A DNA stretch of 64,000 bases from Cucumis sativus. Taxonomy: Eukaryota; Streptophyta; Magnoliopsida; Cucurbitales; Cucurbitaceae. Position 1 is the first letter of the stretch. Each line of letters begins with the position of its first letter. A model generated the notes under the pieces. That model was not told the origin of the DNA and did no database searches. It saw only the letters and a program-made list of their open reading frames with translations. Below, in pieces: positions 37,190-50,500 of the stretch. A program made the position numbers and the translations under genes. The stretch lies in the NCBI RefSeq assembly GCF_000004075.3, contig NC_026660.2, positions 26,601,498 to 26,665,497 of the forward strand, read 5' to 3'.

Positions 37190-37510
37190 AGCGCAGTAGT
37201 AAGGGTGTCAGGAAGGACCATTTCCTGTGATGGCTACGGCCGTATATCTTACTGAAATGTCCGTAATTGAGAATCTGTAGAACTGTTTAGGCTTGGATAC
37301 CCACGCCCCCCTTTCTTCACTCCCCCCATTTCCTCCTTTTCCATCCTAACCTCACTCGCCCAGTCATCACTGACGTGCTCCACAGAACGACACGCACGGC
37401 TCGCTCTACTGTTACTCTCAGCTTTTGCTTTTCCTTCCGGCGCTCTCCCACCCTCATCTTCCTTTCCCTTCCCCTCCACCACTGTTTAGGGTTTTTGATA
37501 TCTATAACTC
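37190..37510 (+). promoter_or_regulatory. Orphan GC-rich, promoter/5'UTR-like island
   Basis: Inside a very AT-rich stretch, about 300 bp are much richer in G+C and in CpG. They contain a 'tacggccgta' palindrome, a long pyrimidine-rich segment (37305-37480) typical of plant 5'UTRs, and 'gtttagggtttttgat' (telo-box type) near 37484-37500. Sequence beyond 37510 returns to AT-rich with no coding exon that I can support. It may be a relic promoter, an unannotated non-coding transcript start, or a distal element. Confidence 0.35.
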
Positions 37511-40500
37511 TCTTCTGTATATTCAAATTCCTATATCTTCCATAAATAGATATATATATAAAAGATTGTTCTGAATATCAATTAGAAGGGTTTTAAAATA
37601 TTTACAAACGTTACACACTTTTCATTCAATACGCATGAGAAAAAACAAAATTTTGTTATAAATAAATCCACTATTTTTATTATATTTAAAAACCTTTACC
37701 TACAAAAGATATTAATCATTAACTTTTATACACATTGTTATTTGAGATTGTGATTTGTGAAAAACCAACCGAACGAGTTGGAAAACTCTTGAAAGAGGTA
37801 GAGAGACGAGTTAGGTTTCCAATCATCATTCTCTCTCACAAACAAAGGATAGCCCTTGTAGACGAGAGCACATCCAGAATAAATAACTCTCTTGAAAAAG
37901 AATGGGACATAGAAGCATAAGTCAAATCTAGCACTGATATGGATGGCCATTTAAAATGAACAAATTCTTAAAATCAATTGAGCACTTGATGAAATTAAAA
38001 AATTGGTTCTACTAGCTTGAAAGAAATTTGAAACCCAACTCAACCATTTTTTTTAACTATATATTTATTTTTACTCATATATTAAAAAAAACATAATTTC
38101 AAACTGAATTGTTTTAATTTAAATAACAAAATAAAATTTAAAAACCAAACCGAGTAGTATTTAAATTTTCTTTCAAATTACTAAAACTGAATTTAAAACC
38201 GAACCAAATGTTCATACTTCTAAATACTAGTAGTTTAAATGTTACAATATTTTAAATTGTATTGATTTGGATGATAAATTGATGCATTTTGTACACCATC
38301 TATATCATCTTTGGACATGTCTTTCCATTAATTACATGATATATATAAGAGAAAGTAGAAAATAACAAAATTTCTCACCGGATAATGTAATGGAATACAC
38401 ACATATAATACACTTATAGGTGATGCCAATGACTAAATATTTTTCTATTAAATTTATTGTTGTTTTTTTTATCTATACAGTTTTTAAAATATTTAAAAAT
38501 CTCCCTCCGACGTTATATATGTTATAGATAATTTAGATGTAAAGTTCGATTTTTCTATCCAGCTAGTTTGTTTTTTTTTTTAATTTATTGGAGCAGGCCA
38601 CTTCATTCATATTTTACGTATTTGGTATTGATATTCAGTAAGTCATACAAATTTTAAAAAGGTTTAATGGGTCTTTGGTATCTAAATTTCAGCAACCTAT
38701 TAAACTATTTTAGTATAAAAAGGTTTAGGATATCATTCAATGTGAGATTCTATCAACTTTATTCAATTGAAAGTTACAATTTTAGTTATAGTAATCTCCT
38801 CTCTCTTGGCAGCAATTCTTAATAACACTTACCCTAAAACGATATGTAGCCCGACCACAGCAAAATGTAGCCATTTGGATATGAAGACCATAGCAGACGA
38901 TAATTATACATCATAAATAAATGTACCACTTGTGTAAAAATAAAAATAAAAACAAAAAGTATATATATATCTCATAAGTAAACAGCCAATTAAATATAAA
39001 ATTGTAAATTATTGTAAGTGAATTTAGATACACAATTCAGACACGAAACACCTATTTGTTACTTTATAAAATCCAGAGACGTATTAAGTAAAGATTATTG
39101 AAAAACGAGAGGCGTAAGTCATTTTTAAAGTCCAATAATGACCAAATAAATACATAAATTTAATTTAGTTGATTAAAACTATACTCTAAACAATATTTTA
39201 TTATGTGTAAAATTTTAGGGTTCTTGAAGTCTTTCAGTAAAAGTTTCAAGAGAAAATAGTCATACTTCATTTTTAATTTTCTTCTCGTGCAAATTTTCAC
39301 ATAGTTTGGCACACTACTAGTGTTTTATCTCTTGGTGTTTTAGTTTCGCACGCACATATCTTTTTAAATGTGTTTGGGACTGTTTTCCCCCTTGGCAAGG
39401 ATGATTAATTGTGGAACAAATTCATTTTCTTTCCCTTTATTAATTAATTAAGTGATATTTTTAATTGTTAAAATCACTTGTATATATATACGTGAGACTT
39501 GATCTTGATGTTTTATATTTAAGAACGATAATAATAAATACATAGTATCTCAAGTTTACCATAAATACACAGTACTTATAATAAATTATTATTTGTTGTT
39601 GTTGAGATAACTTGTGACTCGTGTCTACATATTTTTATGAAGGTATAGTTTTATATATCTTAAACACAATTTACTTCAATTTTGATTTCACTCCAAGACG
39701 ATTCATACCATTGAAAAATAATTGTTAACATTTATTTATAATATAATATATCTCTCTTTAGAAGTCAGTAGAAGCAGAGAAAAAAAAACACATTCAATAG
39801 TAATTTGGTATAAAAATGGACATTCTAGTTTGTATACGAAAAAATTAATGATTTTGAATTGATGGTCTTTTACTAAAAAGGTAGTGTAATGTGTTTTTTT
39901 CTATCAAATGTAAATATTTAACAATTATTGGTGTTCTAACCCCTAATATTTTTTTGATGGAGAACATTTTTTAGTCATAGTGAAAATGTTTAAAATAATT
40001 AAAAGTAGCTTGAACGTTTTTAGTAGTACTGGTGGTTAACAAAAACGTTTATTTTTAGATAAAACCAAGGTTAGGTTTGGATTTACAATTAAAATTATGT
40101 TATTTTTTTCAAACAAATAATTTGATTTAAATTGTCGTGGATATGAAGTGTTTAAAATAAAAATTGAAAGTATCTTAAAAACTATTTATAACTGTGGTCA
40201 AACACTTAATTGCTTTTAAAAAAATAAATTGCTAAACTAAATTAGCCATGCTCTTGGTTCTGTTTTGAGAACGTTGAACGAAAATTTGTTCGATTTAATA
40301 ACACATTATCAAAATAAATCTAACAGCTGACCCCAAAGGTTTAAATTATAAACAATATACCTAAAAAATGTACAACTATTTATAATGTGTGTGTGTGTTT
40401 TTTTATAAACAAAACAATATAAAAAAGCTAAACAACTAGTCGAGTGAATTAACAACATTTTGGATAAAATTTGAATATTGGTGGACAATATGCTTTCTGG

Positions 40501-40959
40501 AAAATTCTCTTTTTGTTATCGTCTAATAAATACTCTAGCACACAACCTTACTCGATTTGCTGCCTAAGTTGGGGAAGAGTTGGATATGAGGGTTATACAG
40601 TTAGGTTTAGGTTGAGACTTTGACATCTATTGTTAGGATGACATATATACTTTAAACTTCACTAAAAAAATCACATACTAATTAAAATAACTTTTCGGAT
40701 TTATAGACTTGTCTCACATTTTATGTAGTAACGAATGTTAAACAAGCTAGCAAAATATTAATGAAAAGAAAATTAGATGAAGCAAAGATGTTACAAAAAC
40801 CTAACCTCACAAGGAATTTGAAAACTTAAGAATGGAAGCAAAAAGTAGATTTTGAGTCTCCATGCAATATAATCATAGAAACAGCATCATAAAAGCAAAC
40901 GATAAAGAAAACACAAAAGGACCAAAAGAGGGAAAAAGAAAGTAGAGGATGGATTTGAA

Positions 40960-41542
40960 TCGGGCTGCTTTGTCGAGTCGCGCCCATTAAGACAATAAAT
41001 TAAGCCCAAACAAAGATGGCCCATGGTGGGCCACAACAAGCACGAACCCACGTTGCCAGCTCAGCAAGGGAAGGGAAGAAAGCAATCCACACGCGCGATC
41101 ACGTGCTTTGCCTTATCACAAATGAGAGCGAGACGTGAAGTAATAACGAGCGCAGAATATTTTTGTGAGCCAAAATGAAACGACTGGGTTGGGAGAGTTT
41201 TCGCTGTGTTGTGTAATGTTTGTGTCCTATAATCAAAAGATTACAAAAAGGATTTAAAATTCTTAGGAAAACGACGTCGTCTAAGGTAACAACGTATGGA
41301 ATGAGATGCAAAAAAAACCAAATCGACTCCCTCCATTTATCGCCCTCTAGTGGGGGGAAATAACATTTTACTGGTTAAAAGCTCAAAAGATTAGACGAAT
41401 GATCACTAAGGCAAGAGAAGAAGAGACAAAGCCAGAGAGAGAGAGAGAGAGAGAAGAGGGCGGAGGGTGGAGACGGAGGAGCGGAGGGCGTTCCTGTCGT
41501 TGGATTCTGAAAATTTGAGCTCGTTAGGGTTGTTGCAGGAGA
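40960..41542 (+). promoter_or_regulatory. Promoter and 5'UTR of the KAC kinesin gene
   Basis: A near-palindromic GGCCCATGGTGGGCC with two TGGGCC site II-type motifs lies at 41019-41033. ACGACGTCGT lies at about 41271-41280, and a GA tract (41434-41454) plus a TTAGGGTT telo-box-like element (41524-41531) lie just before the ATG. These are typical of broadly expressed plant genes; functional use is inference. Confidence 0.5.
41434..41454. repeat. (GA)n tract in the probable 5'UTR of KAC
   Basis: About ten GA units around 90-110 bp before the ATG. Such tracts are known targets of plant BPC/GAGA-binding proteins, but also arise as simple microsatellites. Confidence 0.75.
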
Positions 41543-44500
41543 ATGGGGGAGCAGAGGAACCGATGGAACTGGGAGGTAACCGGGTTTGAGCCAAGGAAGC
41601 CGTCTTCTTCGTCTTTTGAGCAGGATGATCAGCTCAAGTCAGGCGCACCTTTGATTCGGAGGTATTCAATTTCCTCATCTTCAGCTTCTCCACGTTTCGA
41701 GCTCTCAAAACACTCAATGGTCACCAAGGTTCAAAGATTGAACGACAAAGTTAAGGTACTCGGGTTTAATTCTCAATTGTTACCGTCAACTTCTTCTTTT
41801 TCTTTTTCTTCTTCTTCATTTCTCTTGTTGCGAGCGAGCTCCTGAGTTGAGTATTCTGCTTGTATTTGTTCTTAATTGTTTTGAATTTGATGGTAAAAAA
41901 TTGGCATTGCGTTTAAAATGAGTAGCTAGGAGGTTTGAAAAGTGGCATTGGTTAATATTGCCGCCACTACGAAGCTAAAATTTTTGGTGGAATGGAGTGT
42001 CTATTAGTGAATTCGATTTACTTGCTCCTACGAGGGACATGGCAGCATGCTTCTAATCCATATATCGACTAAAATTATCTCCTGGGGCCGATACAATTCC
42101 TTATATGTAAGTGAATGTATGCATGGTTTGGTCGTGTGTGCTCGTTGCAATCACAACAGTCAACTGCGGTGTGATGAATGGGCGGTCACAAAGTGGAGAT
42201 TTTGGAATCCTCAGCAGCTCTTGGTTACGATTTCCTATTCATTTTCAGACATCCGTTAAAGAAAAATATTTGATGTAAAAGCACAGGAGGAGTTCCACCT
42301 TCGTATTTAAGTTGTCTGTACAGAACTTGAATTTTCTATGCGTTGGACGCATTTCATAAGTGTGTGGCAGATTCAAGGTTTTCTCAAGATCTTGAATTTA
42401 TTCTTGATTCCTTATATGGGGCTCTAGACATTAGCTTTCCTGTTCACGTGGTTTTTTTACGTATATTGTTTTTGAATTTGGAGCCATTTTAGGTGATAAT
42501 ACGGGCCTCTGTATTGGCCCATTTCATTTACTCGCTTAGAACTTTGTTGTTTATTCAACAGCTAGCTAAAGAAGATTACTTGGAGTTGAAACAAGAAGCA
42601 AGTGAACTGCAGGAATATTCAAATGCAAAACTAGATAGAGTTACTCGGTATCTTGGTGTTCTTGCAGAGAAGACCCGTAAGCTAGGTAAGACAATGAGCA
42701 CTGCAGCTTACATATTTTCCGTGTTAAGTTCCTTGTCTGTAGATTTTAAAACACGTAAGTAACTCGATGTTACGAGATTGAAAAATTATTGTTGTTTGTA
42801 GTCTTCCAAATTTGAGATGATATGAACCACACAAATCTGCTTGATTTTTATTTTGGTTTTCCTTGTTCAAATGCTATATATCTATTTGAATTCCTGTTTA
42901 AGTAAAATTATTGGTAGCTTTTAAAGTGTTCTCATTTCTGATTATCAGATAGAGTGGCCATTGAAACTCAGGCTAGAATTGGTCCACTACTTGATGAGAA
43001 AAAAAGGCTGTTTAATGACTTGTTGACAGCCAAAGGTACACCCACTTTTCATGAGTTTTACTTCTTATGAATTTGACTTTTAAAATTTATTCCTTGTTCG
43101 GTAACCATTTTGTTCTTAGTTTTAGTTCTTGAAATTTAAGTCTTAACACTACTTCCATCTCCAATTTTCTTCTTTTGTTATCCACATTCTAGAAATGGTT
43201 TTAAAAAACCAAGTCAAAATTTGAAAACTAAAAAAAAGTAGTTTTTGTTTTTGGAATTTAACTAAGAATTCAACTATTGTATTTAAGAAAAATGCAAATC
43301 TTTGTATGAAAGAGAAAGAAAATAGACTTAATTTTCAAAACAAAAACAAAAAGCGAAATAGTTACCTAACAGGACTTTAGTTCTTACAATAACCGGTTTA
43401 TGAGTTTCAGGGAACATAAAAGTTTTTTGCCGAACTAGACCACCCTTTGAGGAGGAAGGTCCTTCTGTTGTTGAATTTCCTGATGAAAGCACAGTCCGCA
43501 TCATCACCGGTGATGATACCATCTCTAACCCCAAAAAGGATTTTGAGTTTGACAGGGTTTATGGACCTCATGTTGGACAAGGTGAAAGGAATGTGTGTTC
43601 TTCCTACCTCATCTAGTCCTACTTGTGCTTACCTATAATTATTTATTTAAATCATGATATAGATATACTTGAGTTGTGTTAATGTATCTTGGATTGTTAT
43701 TACACATGCAGCCGAATTGTTCAGGGATGTTCAACCTTATGTGCAGTCTACGTTGGATGGGCATAATATTTCTGTACTTGCCTATGGACAAACATTCTCG
43801 GGAAAGACACACACCATGGTTTGTTTCCTGTCTCCCTCTATTTGACATATATTTTTCTTCCTTCCACTCTCGCCAACAGATATAGATGTTTCTTAATTGT
43901 GTCATTATGCATATGCTAATATGAGTACGTGATTTTTTTTTTGAGCTAGGGCTGTTATGCTAAATTACTACAGTATTTTGATGCTTAGGAATGAAATAAT
44001 TTTTTTCTTTTTTTTAGTACAACAATTGAGGGATGAGGAATTGAACCTCCGACTTCTAGGGAAAGAGGCCATGCCAATTATTATTAACTAAGCTCACTTC
44101 AGGCACTTGGAAATGAAGATTAATTGTGTTTATCTGGCAAGGATTGTTTTTTTGAGGATGCTTGAGTGTTAAAGATATACGTGTTTGGTATTATAGAGTT
44201 TATTTGTAAGTGTTGATTTTATGGAATCAATCTATATTTCATTAATTACTTAATAGAGATACAAGCCTATATATAACCATAGAGAAATACACTTAAGGAA
44301 ATAATATCAAATAATATCTCCAGAATAATATCTCCTAAGAATAATATCTCCTAAGAATAATATCTCCTAAGAATAATCTAATTATATTAATAGTAAGGAC
44401 GTACATCATGCCTTTGTTATTAACTACTTCAACATATCCACTTAAATAAATTAATATAGCATTCCGTCCATAAAGCAACTAAATATATATTATTTCGACA

Positions 44501-47500
44501 GTTCTTTTAGCCTATTCTTATGAAAAGATCTCAAAAGTTCATTTTAAACATCAGTTTAAATTGATCTAATTTCATATTTTCTGCTCAGCGTGTTGGATTT
44601 GTAAGAACTTAATTTACCCAAGTAAAATGTAATTGTGCTGTTTTGAACTAGTTGAATTTGATTTCAATTTTTCCCAGTATCTGAGGATGCTAAAATACAA
44701 TACAAACTAATATTCATTTTGCAGCCTCTTGTTAGAATTTGTATTGCTGAACTCGATTTGTTACTAAACGAAAAAGGGGTTAGGGTCAGAGAAATGTTGA
44801 GAAACAAGTTTAGTTTAGATGTTAAGCTATTTGTTAAAAAAAAAAACTAGCCAAAAGAGCGAGAAATGTAGAAAGGTATATGTAAAATTATATTTGTAAA
44901 ATAATTTTGTCAAAATCAGATTCTTATGGGATACCAGATGATTGCTGATTCACAAGATCAACATTTGTCCACTCTCCCAATATTCCTTTTCGCAGTAATT
45001 CAGGAACTATGAATTATGATAACAAATGGACCGAGTATATTGAGGAAAGAGGGATGGAGGAGGGATCATCTAGAATCAAGCCAAGGGATAAAAAAAGGTT
45101 TACTATTGGGATTCAGTTTTAAAATACAGTAATTGCATATTTTTTGAAAAAGTAATAATCATAATAATTAGCCAGTCAGATCCTGTAAGTGGCAGTTAAA
45201 CTTGTACATCCGACTACTGTGTTCACTTTCTGCAGGGATCTTTAAAAAATCTTGCCATCTCCTCCAACCATAGACACTGTGTCAGCAAATATTAAGTCCC
45301 AAAATAGAAGCTTTGCAACTTCTAACCACCATAAAACCGAAAAACCACATCTGCAATATGATGTGAAAGTGCCAAACAAACATTACACCATCCATACGCA
45401 AGCCATAAACTCATACTGCAAATGGTTAATGTCTCCCATTCTTTTTTCCACATAAGAGGTGTTAAATGGGAAGTAGTAGTTTTTGATACTACTGTTAAGA
45501 CTAGGAGTGTGGTAGTTGTTGTTTTCCCACCATTTCTTCTATCCATTATAAAATAGCCAAAAACTTGCAAACACACAAGCTTGGTTATCAAATGTTTCTG
45601 GTCTCAGTGTTTGTCTTTGGCATATGTACTTTTATGATCTGATCTTACTATCAACCAATTTCTGAGCATATTGTGCTTGTTTTGTTTTTTCAATTTATTA
45701 TTTTTCTTGCCAGGAAGGATCCAGCCATGACCGTGGTTTGTATGCCCGTTGTTTTGAGGAGCTGTTTGATTTAGCCAATTCTGATTCAACCTCTACTTCT
45801 CGATTTAAATTTTTTGTTACTGTCTGTGAGCTTTATAATGAACAGGTTCGTTTCCTTAGTAAATTTCGTTCTAAATTGCTTTGTAGTTTTAGACTCCCTA
45901 TTTGAGCTCTATGCAATAATCTATTGAATCCCTTTCATGTTCTTGAAGATCAGGGATTTGCTCGCCGAATCAGTTATCGCTTCAAATCCCCACGTTGATT
46001 CACCAGAGTTGTTTGCTGGACTTGTCCAAGAAAAAGTAGATAACCCATTGGATTTCTCTAGAATTTTGAAAGCAGCATTTAATGCACGGGGAAATGATTT
46101 ATCAAAGTTGAATGTTTCTCATTTGTATGGTTTGAACCTGGTTCTTTTGAATTTATTCTCTTTTCTCCGCTTCTTTCTTTTTTCTGTTGGTATCATTTAT
46201 GGACCTGGATAAAAAAGAACTGCCTAATGTTGAATGGCACAGTTTTTTGGTTACTTGATGTTACGTGGGTGAGGTAGTCGAGCCCAACTCTATCTCTGTC
46301 ATACTTATCAAAGAAATCTTTCTCAGTGATAACCTAGTGGAGTTATGCATGTCTTCAGTCTAGATGTGTTAAATTCTGATTTTTTATCCCTATTTTCTTT
46401 ACATAGAAAAACGTTCAAGATGCACCTAAAAAACATTATATTGGTTTTCATGTTTGCTTTGTATGCATAACTACTTTGGATGTTTATTTTCAGTATTTCC
46501 ACTGCTTGTATGTTCACCACCTCACAAGGTTTTGAACTGGCTATTACAGGATTACCACAATACATGTGTACTATACCAACCTGATCACCAGCGAAAATAC
46601 GTATAGCAAGCTTTCTCTTGTAGACTTGGCTGGGAGTGAGGGTTCAATTACGGAAGATGATAGTGGAGAGAGGGTCACAGATTTGCTGCATGTCATGAAA
46701 TCACTTTCAGCGTATGTTTAACTTAATCTTTTCTGGATGTGGGGTATTTTTCTTCTAAACTAATTTTTTTGTTTTTTTTCCTTCAAGTTTTAGTTTTAGT
46801 TTTTTTTCTTCTTTTTGAAAAAAAGAAAAAAAATTAACTGGATGGAACTTTTGTTTCGGTTTTGAAAAAAATTAAATTTTGAGGATGTTTGTTGTTTTTT
46901 TTTTTATTGATAAAGTGACAAACAAACCAAGGGACTAGTTTTTCAAAAGTTTGTTATTTCTTGTGATTTTCATCATATGTAATTAATGATGAAAATAGAT
47001 TTAAATTTATTGTATGCCAATCTCAAATTACATTGGGATTTGATGAAAATCTATAAATATGTAATGGTGGTTGTTGATCCACGGAATTCAACTTCTTTTT
47101 AATAAAGAAATCTTTACGTATGCCAACCTCACTGCAGATATTATGATATGCTTTTGTAGGTTGGGAGATGTTTTGTCATCTTTGACTTCTAAGAAGGAAG
47201 TTGTTCCGTATGAAAATTCAGTGCTCACGAAATTACTAGCAGACTCAATAGGTAAGGTATTCTTTTTGGTGTATGAAGTTGTTTTAGGCTGGAATCATCA
47301 ATTATGTCATAAGGGTTGCAGGGTTTAATAAAGTTTGGACTAGATTATGCTGCAAATCATTACATTTTCTCCAAACAATTTATTATTATTATTATTATTT
47401 GAAAAGGAAGAAACTTTTAGTTTCATTGATAAAATGAAAAGAGACGAATGCTCAAAGTACTAAGAAACCAAAAGAAAAAGTTCCCAAAATTTCCCGATTG

Positions 47501-50500
47501 AGTACATAGAAAAGAAAAGGACTAAGCAAGAGAAATAAAATTCCATATCCCCAATGAAGAAACTTTTCTTGTAAAGACCGTTGAACTCTGACAAACCAAA
47601 GCTTTTGAACCTTTGAACTGCGATGGGAAAAGTTGATCGAGAAGGATATGAAGACTAATGCTCAAAGATACAAAAAACTAAAATAAAGAAATAAAAAGTA
47701 TCAGACTTGGAAGAATAAGATCCCAACGTAAACTCGAACATATCAAAGAAACATAAATGAAAAAACAGCATACTTAGGAAGAAACTGTAAAAGCATCCCA
47801 GTTATGATAGATGTCTTGAATTGAGGTCCCCTCAAAAGATTTGGAGAGAAAACAGCAAGATAAGGCTTTAAAGAGTCGCATCAGAGAGAACTTGAAATGA
47901 ATCATAAAAAGTACGCTGGTTTCTTTCCAACCAAGATTCCAAAGATTTAAAAGAATGACATTGACGGTGTTCACCCAAAACAAATCAACGGCATAAGAGC
48001 TGTGTAGCATTCCTTTTCAATGAGTTTGAGAAAATCCAGCTGATATTAAAAATATAAAATAATAACCTCCAGCAGTGTTGAGCCTAAACTTACTAAAAAA
48101 ATGTGATTATGTGGTACTCATATTACTAAATGAAAAGTTTTCTTTTCAGGCTTATTGCCTGTTCTCACCTCAAACAATTTCATTTGCTTTCGATTTTTCA
48201 ATTGGTGGTTTATATCATCATCTGAAGGCTGCTGGAATGAGTTAGTCTGGTGCCTTTTGCTTAATTGGTTCAATTAATGCAGGTGAGAATTCGAAGACTT
48301 TGATGATTGTCCACCTCTGCCCAAATGCTTCAAATCTGTCAGAGACGCTATCATCATTAAACTTCTCTGCAAGAGCACGGAATGCTGTATTAAGTCTTGG
48401 AAATCGAGATACAATTAAAAAATGGAGAGATATTGTGAGTATGAATATATTTTATTGAATGTGGTCACATGTCTAGATGATTTTCAGTACAATCATCACC
48501 TAGTTTGTTGTTGAATGAGATATCTTTTAACTTAGAGGAGTGCTTCTTAATATGAGGTGCCAAGTTTTGTGGAATGGGCTTGGCCTGGATTCAGTTGTAA
48601 TTTTAACCTTAGAGTCTTCTTTGAGAGAAAATTTCTAATCAAAGAGAAAGTTATAACTTTAACATGGAGTAAAATCAAAATTTAAGCTAGGAAAATTGCT
48701 CATGTTTGTATTTGGTCCGCGCTTAAGAGTAGTGGCGGAACCCAAAATTTTGTTGATGAGGCTTTATAGTTCAATAAAATTAATCAGGAAAAAAGATGTA
48801 AGAAGTGAGGCTTGGTCTGTATGACAATTTTACCGCTATTTTACCACTGAGCTAGGTACTGGTATTACTCGAGTCCTTAGACCTATACTAAATCCACCGA
48901 TGTTCAGGAGCTGATCTGAAGTCTTAAATAGTGCTTCTAAATATCATTGAGTTGATTGGCTGAACAGTAATAGGTTGGAGGCCTGTGAGAATGCGAACGC
49001 GAATAATATTTCATCACTATTCCATTCATTATAGTCATCTATATAGAAAAATATGGGAGTCCCAATCTTATAGAACATACATTTTGTAGTTAATGATGAT
49101 CACTAGTTGCTAATGGGCTTCTATAACCGAGATATTAGGACTAATTGCTCCTTTTCGTTGGGAAGTGTTTTTGTAAGTCCCTTGTGTATTCTTTCACTTA
49201 TACTAACTAAAGCTTAGTTTATGTCAAAAGAAGAAAAATAAAAAATATACTTGGATCAATAGTACAGTAAATCAGTGAAATTTGTTTCTTAATATATATA
49301 TGCCTGTTCATACATATCATTAAGTCAATAATACAATAAATTACATTATGCAATGTGCGTCATTGGTGGGACAACTGTGAGATTTAAATGGAAGTATTCT
49401 AAGAATATGTCTTGTTCATATTTTCATGTCCTACCAATTTCTTATAGGCAAATGATGCACGTAAGGAATTATATGATAAGGAAAAAGAAGTTCAGGATTT
49501 GAAACGAGAGGTTTTGGAACTGAAAAATGCACTGAAAGATGCTAATGACCAGTGTGTTTTACTCTTCAATGAAGTTCAGAAGGCGTGGAAAGTTTCTTCT
49601 ACTCTGCAATCAGATTTAAAGGTTCTCAACTTATATTTTTGTAAACAATTATATTGATCATTGTAATCTAATTTTTGGTTACACATCCCAAACCCCTATT
49701 TTTATTTTTTACATGTAAATTATAAAATGTATAGTTTAGGATGATTGAAGTTAATCTGGGTTTTGGGATCTATAAACACACTTCTCCATTTCCAGTCTGG
49801 TCGTCTCATAAAAGATGTCTTTATGAAGAAGCCCAGATCAACATTTTGTACAATTATGTTATAGATCCCATTGGAAGTTAAAGAAAATTGGATTATTATT
49901 TTAATTCATTTATATCAATTGATTGACATTTTATGATGCTAAGTATATCCTGTTCTTTTACAAATGACTATCTTGATATGTTTTCCATTAAGCTTTCTTT
50001 CAGGCAGCATTATTGCTTTAATTTCAAAATAATTCAGTCATTTTTTGTTCACACGTTGATGTTAGTTCTTGTCACATTACTTCTTCAAGCAGCAATATAA
50101 CTGAGTTGTGTTCACTGTTCTATATGATGCAGATGGAGAACATTTCACTTGCAGAAAAACTCAAGACAGAAAAAGAACAAAATGCTCAACTTAAAAATCA
50201 AGTTGCTCAACTCTTGCATTTGGAGCAAGAGCAGAAACTGCAGATACAACAGAGAGATTCAACCATTCAGACTTTGCAGGTTGGTTTTTCATTACATCAG
50301 CACTCCTGACCAGAATAATTTGTAAGTCCATTAGTTTTGAATTGATGGAAATGGTATAACTCTTTTTTCATGTAGTCGAAGATCAAAAGCATAGAGTCAC
50401 AAGTGAATGAAGTTAGATCGTCATTGAGCACAGAACCATCCAAGGCCACTGGAGATAGCATGGATTCTTCTGCAGTAAGCAAGAAGCTTGAAGAGGAGCT

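Larger units (their letters stand above)
33568..40950. other. AT-rich gene-poor region between SVP and KAC
   Basis: About 7.4 kb lie between two divergent genes. The first part is SVP upstream sequence. I see no supported exon, only short chance frames, an (AT)n run (35091-35107), a GC-rich island at 37190-37510 described separately, and long low-complexity AT stretches. Confidence 0.5.

Noticed and set aside
37249-37526. Two overlapping minus-strand frames of 69-77 codons in the GC-rich island
   Set aside because: They are purine-rich reverse complements of a CT-rich stretch, without domain, start context or splice partners; the stretch fits a 5'UTR better.
37735-37920. 61-codon frame (…ERVGKLLKEVERRVRFPIII…)
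   Set aside because: It looks protein-like in composition but has no recognisable family, no splice context and no neighbours; not enough to call a gene.
40060-40220. Possible foldback element with 'tttggatttacaattaaaat' and 'gtggtcaaacactt'
   Set aside because: Inverted matches are short and in AT-rich DNA; I could not define ends.
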